From Microvirga ossetica (GTDB taxonomy: Bacteria; Pseudomonadota; Alphaproteobacteria; Rhizobiales; Beijerinckiaceae), in NCBI RefSeq assembly GCF_002741015.1, contig NZ_CP016616.1:2327501-2391500 (forward strand): a DNA stretch of 64,000 bases, written 5' to 3'. Under the pieces are notes generated by a model. The model was not told the DNA's origin. It ran no database searches and saw nothing but the letters and a program-made list of their open reading frames with translations. Shown here piece after piece: positions 16,917 through 25,553 of this stretch (positions are counted from its first letter, which is position 1; each line of letters opens with the position of its first letter). A program made the translations under genes and the position numbers.

Positions 16917-17822
16917 GTGCCTTTGTCCGCGTATCTCACGGCCACCTTCTGCTGGCTCCTCTCGGCCGGCGTCTACATCGCCGCAAAGTGGGCCGCTCCG
17001 GAGATGCCGCCCTGGGCGCTGTGCTTCTGGCGGCTGTCGCTCGCCTGCGCGATCCTGCTGCCGATCGTGCATCGTCACCACGCGGCGATGATCGCGCTCC
17101 TCCGATCGCGGGCACTGGAGGTGCTGACCATCGGCACGATCGGCCTGACGCTCTGCCAGGGTATGATCTATACCGGCCTCAACCACACCGACGCGACCAC
17201 CGCCGGCATCATCATGGCCCTGTCGCCGATCATGACGATGGTGCTCGCCCGCTTCGTGCTCGGCGAGCCGCTCGGTCCCTGGAAGGCGCTCGGCGCGGCG
17301 TTCGCTCTCGTTGGAATGGGGGTAATCGTCGCGCGCGGCGACCTCGCCGCGCTGATGCGGCTCCAGTTCAGCCCCGGCGAATTGTGGATCGTCGGCAGCG
17401 CCATCTGCTGGGGCCTCTACACCGTGCTCCTGCGCCGCGCCAAACTGGGCATCGAGCTTTTGCCGATGGTCGTTCTCCTGCTCGGCGCCGGCGCGCTGGC
17501 CGCCCTGCCCTTCTACCTGTGGGAGCTGGTGTCCGGCGAACGCTCGTCGCTGCATGCGAGCGGCCTTCTGGCGCTTGCCTATGTGGCCGGCCCGGGCGGC
17601 GCATTGATGTATTACCTCTACAACCGCAGCGTCGAGACGCTCGGTGCAGGACGCGCCAGCATGCTGCTCTACCTGCAGACGGTCTTCGTCGCCATCCTGG
17701 CTTATCTCTTCCTCGGCGAAGGCCTGCACGGCTACGACCTCGCCGGAGCGGCCTTCATCGTCGCCGGCATCGTGCTCGCCAACGCGATCAAGCCGAAACC
17801 GCGCCCGGCCCAGGCCGCGTAG
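16917..17822 (+). CDS. DMT-superfamily (EamA) transporter
   Basis: A 301-residue inner-membrane protein with ten predicted helices arranged as two EamA repeats (about residues 5-138 and 150-292), the usual plan of drug/metabolite exporters. Typical segments: FCWLLSAGVYIAAKWA at the start, the conserved end of helix 4 with ALSPIMTMVLARFVLGEPLG, and the equivalent in repeat two, LLYLQTVFVAILAYLFLGEGL. The substrate is unknown; relatives export amino acids or metabolites. The start is a GTG at 16917; no in-frame ATG lies upstream before the AT-rich gap. A short repeat begins eight bases after its stop and runs into the end of the convergent next gene. Confidence 0.88.
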   Translation: MPLSAYLTATFCWLLSAGVYIAAKWAAPEMPPWALCFWRLSLACAILLPIVHRHHAAMIALLRSRALEVLTIGTIGLTLCQGMIYTGLNHTDATTAGIIMALSPIMTMVLARFVLGEPLGPWKALGAAFALVGMGVIVARGDLAALMRLQFSPGELWIVGSAICWGLYTVLLRRAKLGIELLPMVVLLLGAGALAALPFYLWELVSGERSSLHASGLLALAYVAGPGGALMYYLYNRSVETLGAGRASMLLYLQTVFVAILAYLFLGEGLHGYDLAGAAFIVAGIVLANAIKPKPRPAQAA

Positions 17823-17829
17823 GCGGCGT

Positions 17830-17868
17830 CAGCGAAAACCGGATCCACTTCGCCGAAAAATGCTCTAG
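17830..17868. repeat. Short TA-flanked palindromic repeat (family E copy 1), providing the next gene's stop
   Basis: Read on the minus strand the sequence begins CTAGAGCATTTTTCGGCGAAG and continues TGGATCCGGTTTTCGC. The CTAG at its end (17865-17868) contains the TAG stop of the minus-strand gene 17865-18206. A related copy lies at 48592-48642. See findings for its likeness to the IS630 ends. Confidence 0.6.
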
Positions 17869-18206
17869 GGAACGGTGAGGGGACTGGCGCCGCCACCCTC
17901 AGCCTGCAGGCCTTCGCTCTCGAGCTGCATCTCATAGGGCGTGCGGGCGCGCTCGTAAGCAGTTGCGGAGGTGAACTCCGGCTCGAGCAGCTCATCGGGC
18001 TCGACATGCGCCGGTCGTCGTTGCTCCTTGCAGAGATCCGCACAAATGCTCCGGGTCGCCCGCCTGTTGCTGGCCTCGATCCGCTTGTTGAACTTCTCCT
18101 GCCGCTCGCGCCAGCCAGCTTGGCCCTCGGGAGCCTGAGCGCCGGCGACGTTCGCGAGAAGGAGACCGGCCATCGCCAGAGGAAGTGATTTCAGTCGCAT
18201 CATCAT
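17865..18206 (-). CDS. Small secreted hypothetical protein
   Basis: Up to 113 residues, starting at one of three consecutive ATG codons (18206, 18203, 18200). The N-terminus is a signal peptide (MRLKSLPLAMAGLLLANVAGAQA), followed by a charged helical region (WRERQEKFNKRIEASNRRATRSICADLCKEQRR) with two cysteines that could pair, and an acidic C-terminus. No family recognised. The open frame extends upstream to 18290 but that part lacks signal character. Its TAG stop lies inside a short dispersed repeat, so the C-terminus (GGGASPLTVP) may be a truncation product. Confidence 0.6.
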   Translation of the reverse strand: MMMRLKSLPLAMAGLLLANVAGAQAPEGQAGWRERQEKFNKRIEASNRRATRSICADLCKEQRRPAHVEPDELLEPEFTSATAYERARTPYEMQLESEGLQAEGGGASPLTVP

Positions 18207-18471
18207 GCTGCCAACGATGACCCCGTTAGAAGATGGAAAAACAGACTCTGTTGTATCGTGGCAGTATGTAATATGGCATGGCGGGACCAAGAAAGGCCCC
18301 GCCAGTCGTAGCCGGCGGACTATAAAGGGTGAAACCTCCAGCGCGTCTTTCCGTTACGGCATATCTTTTCCTACGGCATGTCCAAGTCTGCGACACTTCG
18401 ACCGGTGCTTTTCAAACGCCAGCAAACTCCGTTAAGGTGCGATTGAGGTAGTCCCCTAGAGAGGACGCGGG

Positions 18472-18708
18472 ATGATAATCATTTACTTGGTTGCGGCTTT
18501 GGTCGGGGGCGGCGTCAGTTGCGTATTGCTCTGGCCTTATGGAGCAACCATCGCCCTTGTCAGCATGCCGCTTTGCGGGAGCCTGTTTGCAATCTTGGCC
18601 GCAAGCCTGGTTTACATGCGAACCTCAGGCAGGGCCAAGACGAGCGCCGATCGCTCAGGCGAATTGGATGAGTTCCGGAAGCTGCAATCCGCCGAACGCC
18701 AACAATAG
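18472..18708 (+). CDS. Small two-helix membrane protein
   Basis: A 78-residue frame with GAGAGGACGCGGG before its ATG. Two hydrophobic helices are obvious (IIIYLVAALVGGGVSCVLLW at about 2-21 and IALVSMPLCGSLFAILAASL at about 27-46), then a polar, charged C-terminus. No family is assigned; short hairpin-membrane proteins of this form are often modulators of larger membrane or polysaccharide systems (inference only). Confidence 0.6.
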   Translation: MIIIYLVAALVGGGVSCVLLWPYGATIALVSMPLCGSLFAILAASLVYMRTSGRAKTSADRSGELDEFRKLQSAERQQ

Positions 18709-19055
18709 GCGCCCGTCGCGTGAGGCCTGACCTCCTTCAGGGACACCAGCGCCGGCCACGAGATCCTAAGCGGAGAGAGCCTCCCGAAGGAGCGGCTTTC
18801 TGACTGCCGGATCGCTTAAGCCACACGGATCCTCGGCCCTCCTTATCTGCCCCGCCACGACAACCTGATCGGACTGTGCAGCCCGTCATGGCGCCTTCGT
18901 GGCTTCGAGCCGCGGAAGGACCGTTGGGCCGGAACCGATTCTTCGACTCCTCGTTTTTCGCAAATGAACGAGCTTCGAGCCGAGAGCTCCCTCCGGACGA
19001 CGGGAAGCAGGCTCGAGGGCTCATGCATTTCGCGTCGATTTCAAGGAGGCAGCCT
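18709..19055. other. 347-base stretch without a recognised gene
   Basis: No ORF with coding character, RNA or repeat was found. Frames crossing it on both strands lack family features. The end carries AAGGAGGC, the ribosome site of the next gene. Confidence 0.5.
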
Positions 19056-19358
19056 ATGCCCCGCGGTGACAAGTCCGCCTATACCGACAAGCAGAAGCGC
19101 AAGGCCGAGCATATCGAGGAAGGTTACGAGAGCCGTGGCGTCTCCGAGAAGGAAGCCGAGCGGCGCGCCTGGGCCACCGTCAACAAGGAAAGCGGGGGTG
19201 GCAACAAGAGCGGTTCCGGACGGGGCAAGAAGGATACGAAGACGTCGGCGAAAAAGGGCGGCGCCGCTGGAGGAGCGGCCTCGGCTAAGCGTCCCGCCGC
19301 GGCTCGCTCGGCGTCCGCGAAGAAGGCAGCAGCCACACGAAAGCGGAATGCGAGCTGA
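19056..19358 (+). CDS. Small basic Lys/Ala-rich conserved protein
   Basis: A 100-residue protein; the start ATG at 19056 has AAGGAGGC four bases upstream, ruling out the longer frame from 18876. The N-terminal 50 residues are a conserved-looking module (MPRGDKSAYTDKQKRKAEHI, then EEGYESRGVSEKEAERRAWATVNKESGGG); the rest is a Lys/Ala/Ser-rich tail (KKGGAAGG, AAARSASAKKAAATRKR) reminiscent of histone-H1-like tails. From memory, close relatives are common in Hyphomicrobiales and often carry a plasmid-stabilisation label without experimental basis. Nucleic-acid binding through the tail is plausible but unproven. Confidence 0.75.
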   Translation: MPRGDKSAYTDKQKRKAEHIEEGYESRGVSEKEAERRAWATVNKESGGGNKSGSGRGKKDTKTSAKKGGAAGGAASAKRPAAARSASAKKAAATRKRNAS

Positions 19359-19466
19359 TCGGCCTGTTGAGATGCCGATGCTCTGCCCAAGGCGATAGTG
19401 CTAGCCCGACAGGATGCGTTCGCATTCGAGATCGATAGCGCTGATCAACTTGCGATCCGAAAAGCA

Positions 19467-20633
19467 TCACCAACTTTGGGCTGACGCTCCCGTCTTGTTC
19501 CTCAGGGTTCGAAGAGCCTCCACAAGCTGCGGATGTGCTCTGCTCTTGAAACCGGCCAGCGCACGGCGGCGCATATCGACCAGCTTACCCATGACGCTGA
19601 AGGCTTGTCCGTGCTGATAGAGCTGCTGCTCCTCGTCGGCCCAACGGCCCTTGTAGGATTCCGAGCCGATGGAGAAATCGAAAAGGGATACCCCGTTCTC
19701 GCAGCTCCAGCGGATCACTTCAGCGAGCAGAAGACTACCCGGCGAGTACGCCCGATAATTCTCGAAATCGCTGCATTGAATGAGTCCATAGAACCGGCCG
19801 CGCCAGACAAGCCCGAAGATGCCGGCAATCATGCGATCGCCGACCATGAGCGCACCTGTGTGGGCGACGCCGTTCACCTCCTGTTGAACGATCGTGCGAT
19901 AGAAGTCCGTGTAGGCAGGCTGACCGAGCAGATCAGGGACACCGCTTGCACGACACCAGGCAGATTTGTGCGCGAGGATGGATCTCATCAAAGCGTCGGC
20001 GGTCTCCGGATCGGATGCCACCCTCAGTTCGACCGGCGCGATTGCTTCCAGTTTCCGGCGAGAGCGCCGCAATTCGCGATTCATGTTGCTGCTCCGCGTC
20101 TTCATGTAATCCGCGAAGTCGGAGCCGATAGGACAGTTGAAGGCGACCAGGTCGTCCTGACAAGTCAATTGCGTGAAAGGATTTGGTGCTTCTCCAATGA
20201 CGGATGGCATCTTCTGCAGGTGCACGACATCGACGCGATCGAGGCGCGCGAGAATTCGTCGCCAGACATTGGAAAAGTCCTGTCCAGCAAGCTCCGCCGC
20301 GAAATCCCGACGAATGATCGGCGCGTTGTAATCGCAGAGGCCGAAGTCGATGAATTCCAGAATCCGCATCGCTCCATGCTGACGCTCGGCCATGGGAACC
20401 AGCATCAGCGGCGTCCCGCTTTTGCTGCTGACCAGAACGATTGCCGGGGCAGCGGATAACGCGCTCCCGACCTTGTCCAGAAGCGGGCCCATCCAGTTAT
20501 AGGTTTGGAAGGCCGTGCAGCAGGCCTCATCCTGAAATGCCGTCCACACGCTGCGCAGTTGCTCGTGTGATCGAAAGATTTCAATCTTAAGATGCCTGTT
20601 CAACTTAGCGATCCATTCCGGTTCTTCAGCCAC
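19467..20633 (-). CDS. CelD/BcsL-type GNAT acyltransferase
   Basis: A 388-residue protein with tandem GNAT-like folds of the FemAB/BioF2 acetyltransferase class often annotated as CelD/BcsL, linked to exopolysaccharide or cellulose decoration. Visible landmarks: an N-terminal half with EACCTAFQTYNWMGPLLDKV and PLMLVPMAE, then the C-terminal catalytic GNAT core with DYMKTRSSNMNRELRRSRRK, VAHTGALMVGDRMIAGIFGL and YRAYSPGSLLLAEVIRW. Length agrees with the family. It stands alone between unrelated small genes, and the reaction and acceptor are unknown. Start ATG at 20633 is the first in the frame. Confidence 0.85.
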   Translation of the reverse strand: MAEEPEWIAKLNRHLKIEIFRSHEQLRSVWTAFQDEACCTAFQTYNWMGPLLDKVGSALSAAPAIVLVSSKSGTPLMLVPMAERQHGAMRILEFIDFGLCDYNAPIIRRDFAAELAGQDFSNVWRRILARLDRVDVVHLQKMPSVIGEAPNPFTQLTCQDDLVAFNCPIGSDFADYMKTRSSNMNRELRRSRRKLEAIAPVELRVASDPETADALMRSILAHKSAWCRASGVPDLLGQPAYTDFYRTIVQQEVNGVAHTGALMVGDRMIAGIFGLVWRGRFYGLIQCSDFENYRAYSPGSLLLAEVIRWSCENGVSLFDFSIGSESYKGRWADEEQQLYQHGQAFSVMGKLVDMRRRALAGFKSRAHPQLVEALRTLRNKTGASAQSW

Positions 20634-21337
20634 AGCAAGTCCATCTCATGCGAGAGGGACCGGTTAACTTGCGCAGATGAATTTTATTCTTGTGTTCGAT
20701 GGAACGAAGGGCTACTCCCCTTCCGGAGATAACGATACCGCTTAGGTATGACTGCCGGCCCCCTCGATTTGCACGGCTTATACCCATAATTTCCGGGAAC
20801 CACAGATAGGAACGAGGATCCGCCACCAGCTCTTGGTGTGTGGAACGGAGACCGGTGATCGCTGTTGCCGCTTCCTGACGGATCGAGATCGTGGCCGACG
20901 GGCAAAAGTCGAACCAGCCGGAGGTGGGATAAGTTGCAGTTTCTCCGACGCATGCTTGTTGCCCGGCCGCTAGGTATGGCAAACCTGCCCGGTGCCGCCG
21001 AAACTGTCGACGGCCGGAGCATCAACGACAGCGACACCTTCGACGTCCGAGCGAGCGGATCCGCATCCTGAACCTCGAGCGCCAGAGAGCGGCCGCATCG
21101 AAAGCAGCAAGCTCTGGTGTTGATCTGCCATAACTTCTGAGAACGCAGGAGCGGTTATTTTCTCAGGCAATCCGGGCGGTAAATACTTCATCCATAATAG
21201 TCGTCATGAACAACGGTTGAAGCCATCTTTCCAATTGTTGCAAAACAAATGAGATGATTATCTTATCGTTTGCGATCGCTTCCCCTATCACAGTCTGCGT
21301 TTCAGCCTAAAAACGTTGCATCGGCAAGGAGAACGCC
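20634..21337. other. 704-base stretch with no supported gene
   Basis: Several short frames occur on both strands but none shows coding bias, a ribosome site or family likeness. The last 150 bases (about 21190-21300) are AT-rich and probably hold the promoter of the RTX gene; GGCAAGGAGAACGCC before 21338 is its ribosome site. Confidence 0.55.
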
Positions 21338-22374
21338 ATGGCGAACTTTTACGGCAATGACAGCGACAACAGTACTTTAGGAAGTGCGTTCGATACCATC
21401 TATGGCGGAAACGGGATGACTTCTTGGTCGGAGTTGCTACGGCCAATGAGATCTACGGTGGCCAAGGCAATGATGTGCTCCTCGGAACAACGTACCTGAC
21501 TTTTCCCCCGGTAGGAGGAACTGGTCCATTCGGGGATCCTACATTTGGACTGTCAGGGAACGATTATCTTGAAGGTGGCACGGGCGACGATGTTGGCTAT
21601 GGCGCCGACGGTGACGACACTATCTATGGTGGGGATGGGAACGAGTCAGGAACCATCTCCAGTTTTTCCGGGCAAACCTTTGTTGGAGGTCTCTTCGGCG
21701 GCGATGGGAACGATTTCATCGACGGCGGGAACGGAAATGACTCCTTAGACGGTGGGAGCGGCAACGACTCACTTTTCGGCGGATTAGGCAACGACACGGC
21801 AGAGGGCGGCGCTGGCAATGACAGCCTGGATGGCGGCGCAGGCGCGGACTCGCTCAGTGGCGGATTGGATGCCGATTTCATCTTCGGTGGGCTTGACGCA
21901 GACACTCTGAGCGGCGGCGGCGGGGATGACGTCCTGCATGGCAGCGAGGGCAACGACAATCTCGATGGAGGGGCAGGACGAGATGCTCTGCATGGGGGTG
22001 GAAATCGCGACATCCTGAGCGGAGGCTTAGGACGTGACCTCTACGATGGCGGCGGAGGTGCAGATCTATTCGATTTCAATGCAACGACCGAAACTGGCAG
22101 ATCGTCCTCCTCGCGAGATCAGGTACTCGATTTCCAACGCAGGCAGGACGACATCGACCTTCGTACGATCGATGCGAATACGGAGCGGAGTGGAAACAAC
22201 GCTTTCCATTTCATCGGTTTTAATGCGTTCTCCCACTCGGCTGGAGAGCTTCGCTTACGTGATAGTGGCAGCCACATTATCGTTCAGGGCGATGTGAACG
22301 GTGACGGAAGGAGCGACTTCGAAATCTTGGTGCGAAACGTAGATACGCTCTCTCGCAACGACTTCCTGTTATAG
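21338..22374 (+). CDS. RTX calcium-binding repeat protein, frameshifted near the N-terminus
   Basis: An extracellular-type protein of about 345 residues made almost entirely of GGxGxDxLx nonapeptides that bind calcium in a beta-roll; roughly 18 repeats can be counted, followed by an unrepeated C-terminus (from DLFDFNATTETGRSS to SRNDFLL) where type I secretion signals usually lie. Translation should begin at ATG 21338 (MANFYGNDSDNSTLG) after AAGGAGAACGCC. That frame leaves the RTX frame at GGG 21413-21415: reading one base back at this point gives GGNGDDFLVG, a perfect repeat. The downstream frame is open from a TTG at 21424. So either one base is missing (mutation or homopolymer read error) or the gene is inactive. 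No secretion ATPase is nearby. Confidence 0.8.
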
Positions 22375-22457
22375 GTCTGAGATCGATCACGAAGCTGCGT
22401 AATTCGAGAGAGACAGTAGCAGCGCGACGCCCAAAGCGTGATCTCACTGTGGTAGGA

Positions 22458-22503
22458 ACACAGCCCCTTCACGCGCCCGCCGAGGCGCGTGAAGGGGCTG
22501 TGT
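22458..22503 (+). terminator. Perfect 20-bp hairpin downstream of the RTX gene
   Basis: ACACAGCCCCTTCACGCGCC (22458-22477) pairs perfectly with 22484-22503 around the loop CGCCGA. It lies 84 bases after the RTX stop and 57 bases before the IS630 left end. No U-tract follows, so it may be a Rho-linked stop, a 3'-end stabiliser, or a repeat element of its own. Confidence 0.6.
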
Positions 22504-22559
22504 CTAGGCAGTAACAACCCAATCAACAATTAGGTGTCTTGCGGATAATGGCTGGACTA

Positions 22560-23610
22560 GAGCCTCGGACCGGAAATGAGACTCCTGGCTTCTGTGCGAG
22601 GCCGAGCTGTGATTCACTGCCTGGACTGGGAGGTGGATTATGGGTCATTGCTATTCCCTGGATCTGCGGGTGCGCGTCGCCGACTTTGTCGATGCAGGTC
22701 ATTCCTGCCGGGCGGCAGCCCAGCACTTTGACGTCAGCGAGAGTTTCGCCATCAAGCTGGTGCAGCGGAAGCGGCGGTTCGGCTCGCCGGCACCGGCCCG
22801 GCAAGGCCGTCCGCCCGGACGCGGCAAGCTGGTGCCCTATGAGAGCTTCTTGATCCAGACGGTCGAGGCCGAGCCGGCCATCACCATGCCCGAGCTGGCC
22901 GCAAGGCTGCTGACTGAGCATGGGATCGTTGCGGCTCCCGCGATGCTCTCGCGCTTCCTGTGCCGGCACGGCTTCTCATATAAAAAAATGCCTGATGGCG
23001 GCGGAGTGCGCACGCGCCGATGTGCGGGATGAGCGCCGGGTCTGGCATGCCCAGCGCCAGCCGCGCATGCGCCAGGAGACGCACCGGCTGGTGTTCCTGG
23101 ACGAGACGTATGTCAACACCAAGATGACGCGCCTGCGCGGGCGGAGCCGCAGGGGCCAGCGCCTACGCATGAAAGCTCCCTTTGGACACTGGAAAACCCA
23201 TACCTTTCTGGCTGGGCTACGGTGCAACGAGTTGTGCGCGCCGTGGATCATCGATGGCCCGATCACCCGGTTGGCGTTCGAGGCTTACATTGAGACGCAG
23301 CTCGCGCCGACGCTGCGCAAAGGCGATGTGGTGATTCTCGACAACCTGGCTGTCCACAAGAGCGAGAAGGCCGCTCAGTGTCTGAAGCAACGCGGAGCCT
23401 GGTTCCTGTTTTTACCTGCTTATTCGCCTGATCTTAATCCAATTGAACAGGCCTTTGCCAAGATCAAAGCGCACTTGCGCAAGGCCGAGGCCCGAACGTT
23501 CGACGCGCTCTGGCGAGCGCTCGGTGAGATCTGCAACCTGTTCGAACCACAAGAGTGCTGGAACTACCTTAAGGCTGCCGGATATGCGTCCGTTTAACCG
23601 TCCGATGCTC
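22560..23610 (+). mobile_element. IS630-family insertion sequence, complete (~1,051 bp)
   Basis: The left end GAGCCTCGGACCGG (from 22560) and the right end, on the minus strand GAGCATCGGACGG (from 23610), are imperfect terminal inverted repeats. Both are flanked by TA (22558-22559 and 23611-23612), the target duplication of IS630/Tc1-mariner elements. The interior carries one transposase split between two frames. The right TA is shared with a short repeat whose terminus has the same GAGCATCGGAC sequence. Confidence 0.85.
22640..23597 (+). CDS. IS630-family transposase, two overlapping frames joined at an A7 run
   Basis: The first frame (22640-23032) encodes an N-terminal helix-turn-helix region ([50 protein letters not shown]). 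The second (22920-23597) encodes the DDE catalytic domain: [23 protein letters not shown] and the C-terminal [16 protein letters not shown] give the D-D-E triad. Homology crosses frames at AAAAAAA (22982-22988): GFSYKK continues as [16 protein letters not shown] if one base is skipped. Several IS630 elements use such slippery sites for programmed frameshifting or polymerase slippage, so the transposase may be active. A simple insertion in an A6 tract is the alternative. Confidence 0.88.
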
Positions 23611-23612
23611 TA

Positions 23613-23722
23613 GAGCATCGGACCCAAAAGTGGACCCACTTTTGGGGTCAATTCCGATGCTCCCTCCCTTGGCTGGTGCATCGTTCGGCGCGGAAAACCG
23701 GATCCACTGTTCCGCACGATGC
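23613..23722. repeat. Two-module palindromic repeat (family D copy 1), abutting the IS630 right end
   Basis: Module 1 (23613-23662) runs GAGCATCGGACCCAAAAGTGG to CAATTCCGATGCTC and is a near-perfect 50-base palindrome. Module 2 (23678-23722) runs GCATCGTTCGGCGCGG to CCGCACGATGC with AAAACCGGATCCACTGTT in the centre. The same order and spacing occurs at 37829-37938. The remaining bases to the tRNA (23723-23961) hold no recognised feature. Confidence 0.8.
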
Positions 23723-23961
23723 GATAAGGACGCGGCCAAGCCGGTGACAGCAGTTACACGCAAAAATCAGATAGGCGGGCCAAGGATCAGCGCCAATTAA
23801 TCAATGACAGGGGAGCGAGCTAATGACCACTTCCTCGGTCGCGCGGTCAAGATGAGAGGTCCAACAGGCGATGCCACCGGAAAAAGGCATCGAAATGCGC
23901 CCCTTGCTTACGCAGGGCCATCAAACCTGCTCAGCCTCTATAGGGAAGCCATTGAAAAGAT

Positions 23962-24038
23962 TGGCGCACCCGACACGATTCGAACGTGTGACCTTTGCCT
24001 TCGGAGGGCAACGCTCTATCCAGCTGAGCTACGGGTGC
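23962..24038 (-). tRNA. tRNA-Arg (anticodon CCG)
   Basis: A 77-base cloverleaf on the minus strand. The acceptor stem GCACCCG pairs with CGGGTGC; the D stem is GCTC/GAGC; the anticodon stem is TTGCC/GGCAA with the seven-base loop CTCCGAA, giving anticodon CCG (reads CGG, Arg). The T arm ACACG-TTCGAAT-CGTGT is intact, the discriminator base is G, and CCA is encoded. It lies close to the IS630 element, but no direct repeat of its 3' end was noticed to suggest an integrated island. Confidence 0.97.
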
Positions 24039-24136
24039 TTGAGGCGGTGAGCCTTAAATCTTCCCTACCCGATTACGGCCTTGAGGGCAACCTCCGGCAG
24101 CCGCGGTTTGCGACGGCGGCCGGAGGCCGGATCTCC

Positions 24137-24817
24137 TTAAGCCTCGTCGGTCGCCGTGCGCTGGCGCGAGACGTAGCCGATGGCGAGGACCAGAAGAGCG
24201 CCGACGATGGCGGTCGGGATCTCCGCCTTGTGGCCCAACTCCTGGCCGAGCTGCTGAATCAGCCACGGATCGGACACCAGCATCTCGCCGGCCACCCAGC
24301 CCAGAAGCGCGGCCCCGGCCCAGACGAGAAGGGGCAACCGGTCGAGGAGTGCCATGATGAGCGCGGCGCCGGCGATGATGAGCGGGATCGAGATGGCAAG
24401 CCCGATGGCGAGCAGGAACGTGGAATCCTGTGCCACGGCGGCAATCGCCAGGACGTTGTCGAGGCTCATGACGGCATCGGCGACCACGACGGTCCAGACA
24501 GCGTGCCAGAGCCGGCTCGTCTCCTTCACGTTCCCCTCATCGTCGTCGCCGCTCAGGAGTTTTACGGCGATCCAGAGGAGAAGCAGGCCGCCGATGATCT
24601 TGAGGAAGGGCGTGGAGAGAAGGGCTGCAACGAGAACGGTGAAGACGATCCGCAGGCCGACGGCGACGCCGGCGCCGAGGATCATGCCGATGCGGCGCTG
24701 GTCTTCCGGCAGGCCGCGGCAGGCGAGCGCAATGACCACGGCATTGTCCCCGGACAGGATGACGTTGATCCAGATGATGCCGAGCAGTTTCAGAGCTTGA
24801 GGGAGGAGAGCTTCCAT
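24137..24817 (-). CDS. TerC-family integral membrane protein (YjbE-type)
   Basis: A 226-residue membrane protein of the TerC/Alx/YjbE family, implicated in metal (manganese or tellurite-related) transport. It shows the family's paired acidic membrane motifs: VILSGDNAVVIALACR (about 18-33) and VVVADAVMSLDNVLAIAAVAQ, each with Asp-Asn inside a helix. About seven helices are predicted. The start MEALLPQALKLLGII at 24817 is favoured over an extended frame to 24934, whose extra residues lack membrane or family character, though the ribosome site here is weak. The gene is single, just upstream of tRNA-Arg on the same strand. The substrate is not certain. Confidence 0.88.
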   Translation of the reverse strand: MEALLPQALKLLGIIWINVILSGDNAVVIALACRGLPEDQRRIGMILGAGVAVGLRIVFTVLVAALLSTPFLKIIGGLLLLWIAVKLLSGDDDEGNVKETSRLWHAVWTVVVADAVMSLDNVLAIAAVAQDSTFLLAIGLAISIPLIIAGAALIMALLDRLPLLVWAGAALLGWVAGEMLVSDPWLIQQLGQELGHKAEIPTAIVGALLVLAIGYVSRQRTATDEA

Positions 24818-24961
24818 GATGAAAAACTTGAATTGAGGTCCGAGGCCATGAACCGGAAAAGCACGGATGCAGCGGTTCGAGGGCCCTTCGGCAGGAAAAT
24901 GGGCGCACCTTGCCGGCACGCAGCGGCGTGTCACGACCTGGGACCGAGCCGCAGGCCTGCT

Positions 24962-25324
24962 TTACGGGAAAGTCTTGGGCGGACCCGTCGCGTGCGGAAC
25001 GCCCGACAGGCCGGCGATGAGAACCGCACCTGGGATGCTCCACGGCAGGCGCTGCCGGACAAAGGCATCGCTGAAACGGCAGGGCGCCCCGACGAGGACG
25101 AGATCGTCGAGGCCTCCGTCGCCATCTTCGAAAGCGTCGCGGCAAGCCTCGCCGTCCGCTTCCGCTCCATCGGGCAATTCGGTCAGCGAGAGAACCTGTC
25201 CGGGATCGTTCAGGAACGGGGAGCTTGCTCCCTCCGCGACCGGCAGCCATGCGAAAAGGAGCAGCCCGAGCAATGCCTGCGCGATGAAACGATGAAGGCA
25301 GGATCGGGCCAAGGCTCTGTCCAT
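24962..25324 (-). CDS. Hypothetical secreted protein
   Basis: A 120-residue frame whose N-terminus looks like a signal peptide (CLHRFIAQALLGLLLFAWLPVAEG). The mature part is acidic (DGAEADGEACRDAFEDGDGG) with two cysteines (about residues 60 and 82). Third codon positions are strongly G/C, in line with real genes here; overlapping plus-strand frames lack recognisable features. No family is known to me, and no clear ribosome site is visible. Confidence 0.45.
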   Translation of the reverse strand: MDRALARSCLHRFIAQALLGLLLFAWLPVAEGASSPFLNDPGQVLSLTELPDGAEADGEACRDAFEDGDGGLDDLVLVGAPCRFSDAFVRQRLPWSIPGAVLIAGLSGVPHATGPPKTFP

Positions 25325-25553
25325 CCGAGCGAAACGTGCTCCACGGCAGCGGACACACTTCTCCCTAACCCGGCCGAAGGGGTCAGGGCAACCGCGGCCG
25401 GTCGGATGCTCTTGCCGAATGTTGCCGCAGATAAGATTCCCTGCCTCGCGCAGCCTTGCGCTAGACCCTAATAGTCATTGTGCAAACGGCCCCTCCTGCC
25501 TCACCATTTCGCCCGGGCGATCCGCTCAAGCTTGCTTTCCACGGGAGAGCTCC

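Noticed and set aside
21413..21415. Programmed -1 ribosomal frameshifting in the RTX gene
   Set aside because: The site (AAC GGG ATG) does not form a standard X-XXY-YYZ heptamer and no following pseudoknot is evident. A lost base or sequence error is simpler.
20634..24038. A tRNA-bounded genomic island carrying the RTX gene and the IS630 element
   Set aside because: The patch is lower in GC and ends at tRNA-Arg, but no integrase and no direct repeat of the tRNA 3' end were found. A single IS insertion explains the data.
24867..25295. A plus-strand frame of 142 codons opposite 24962-25324
   Set aside because: The minus-strand frame has a signal peptide and more coherent codon usage; the plus frame is Arg/Pro-rich with no features.
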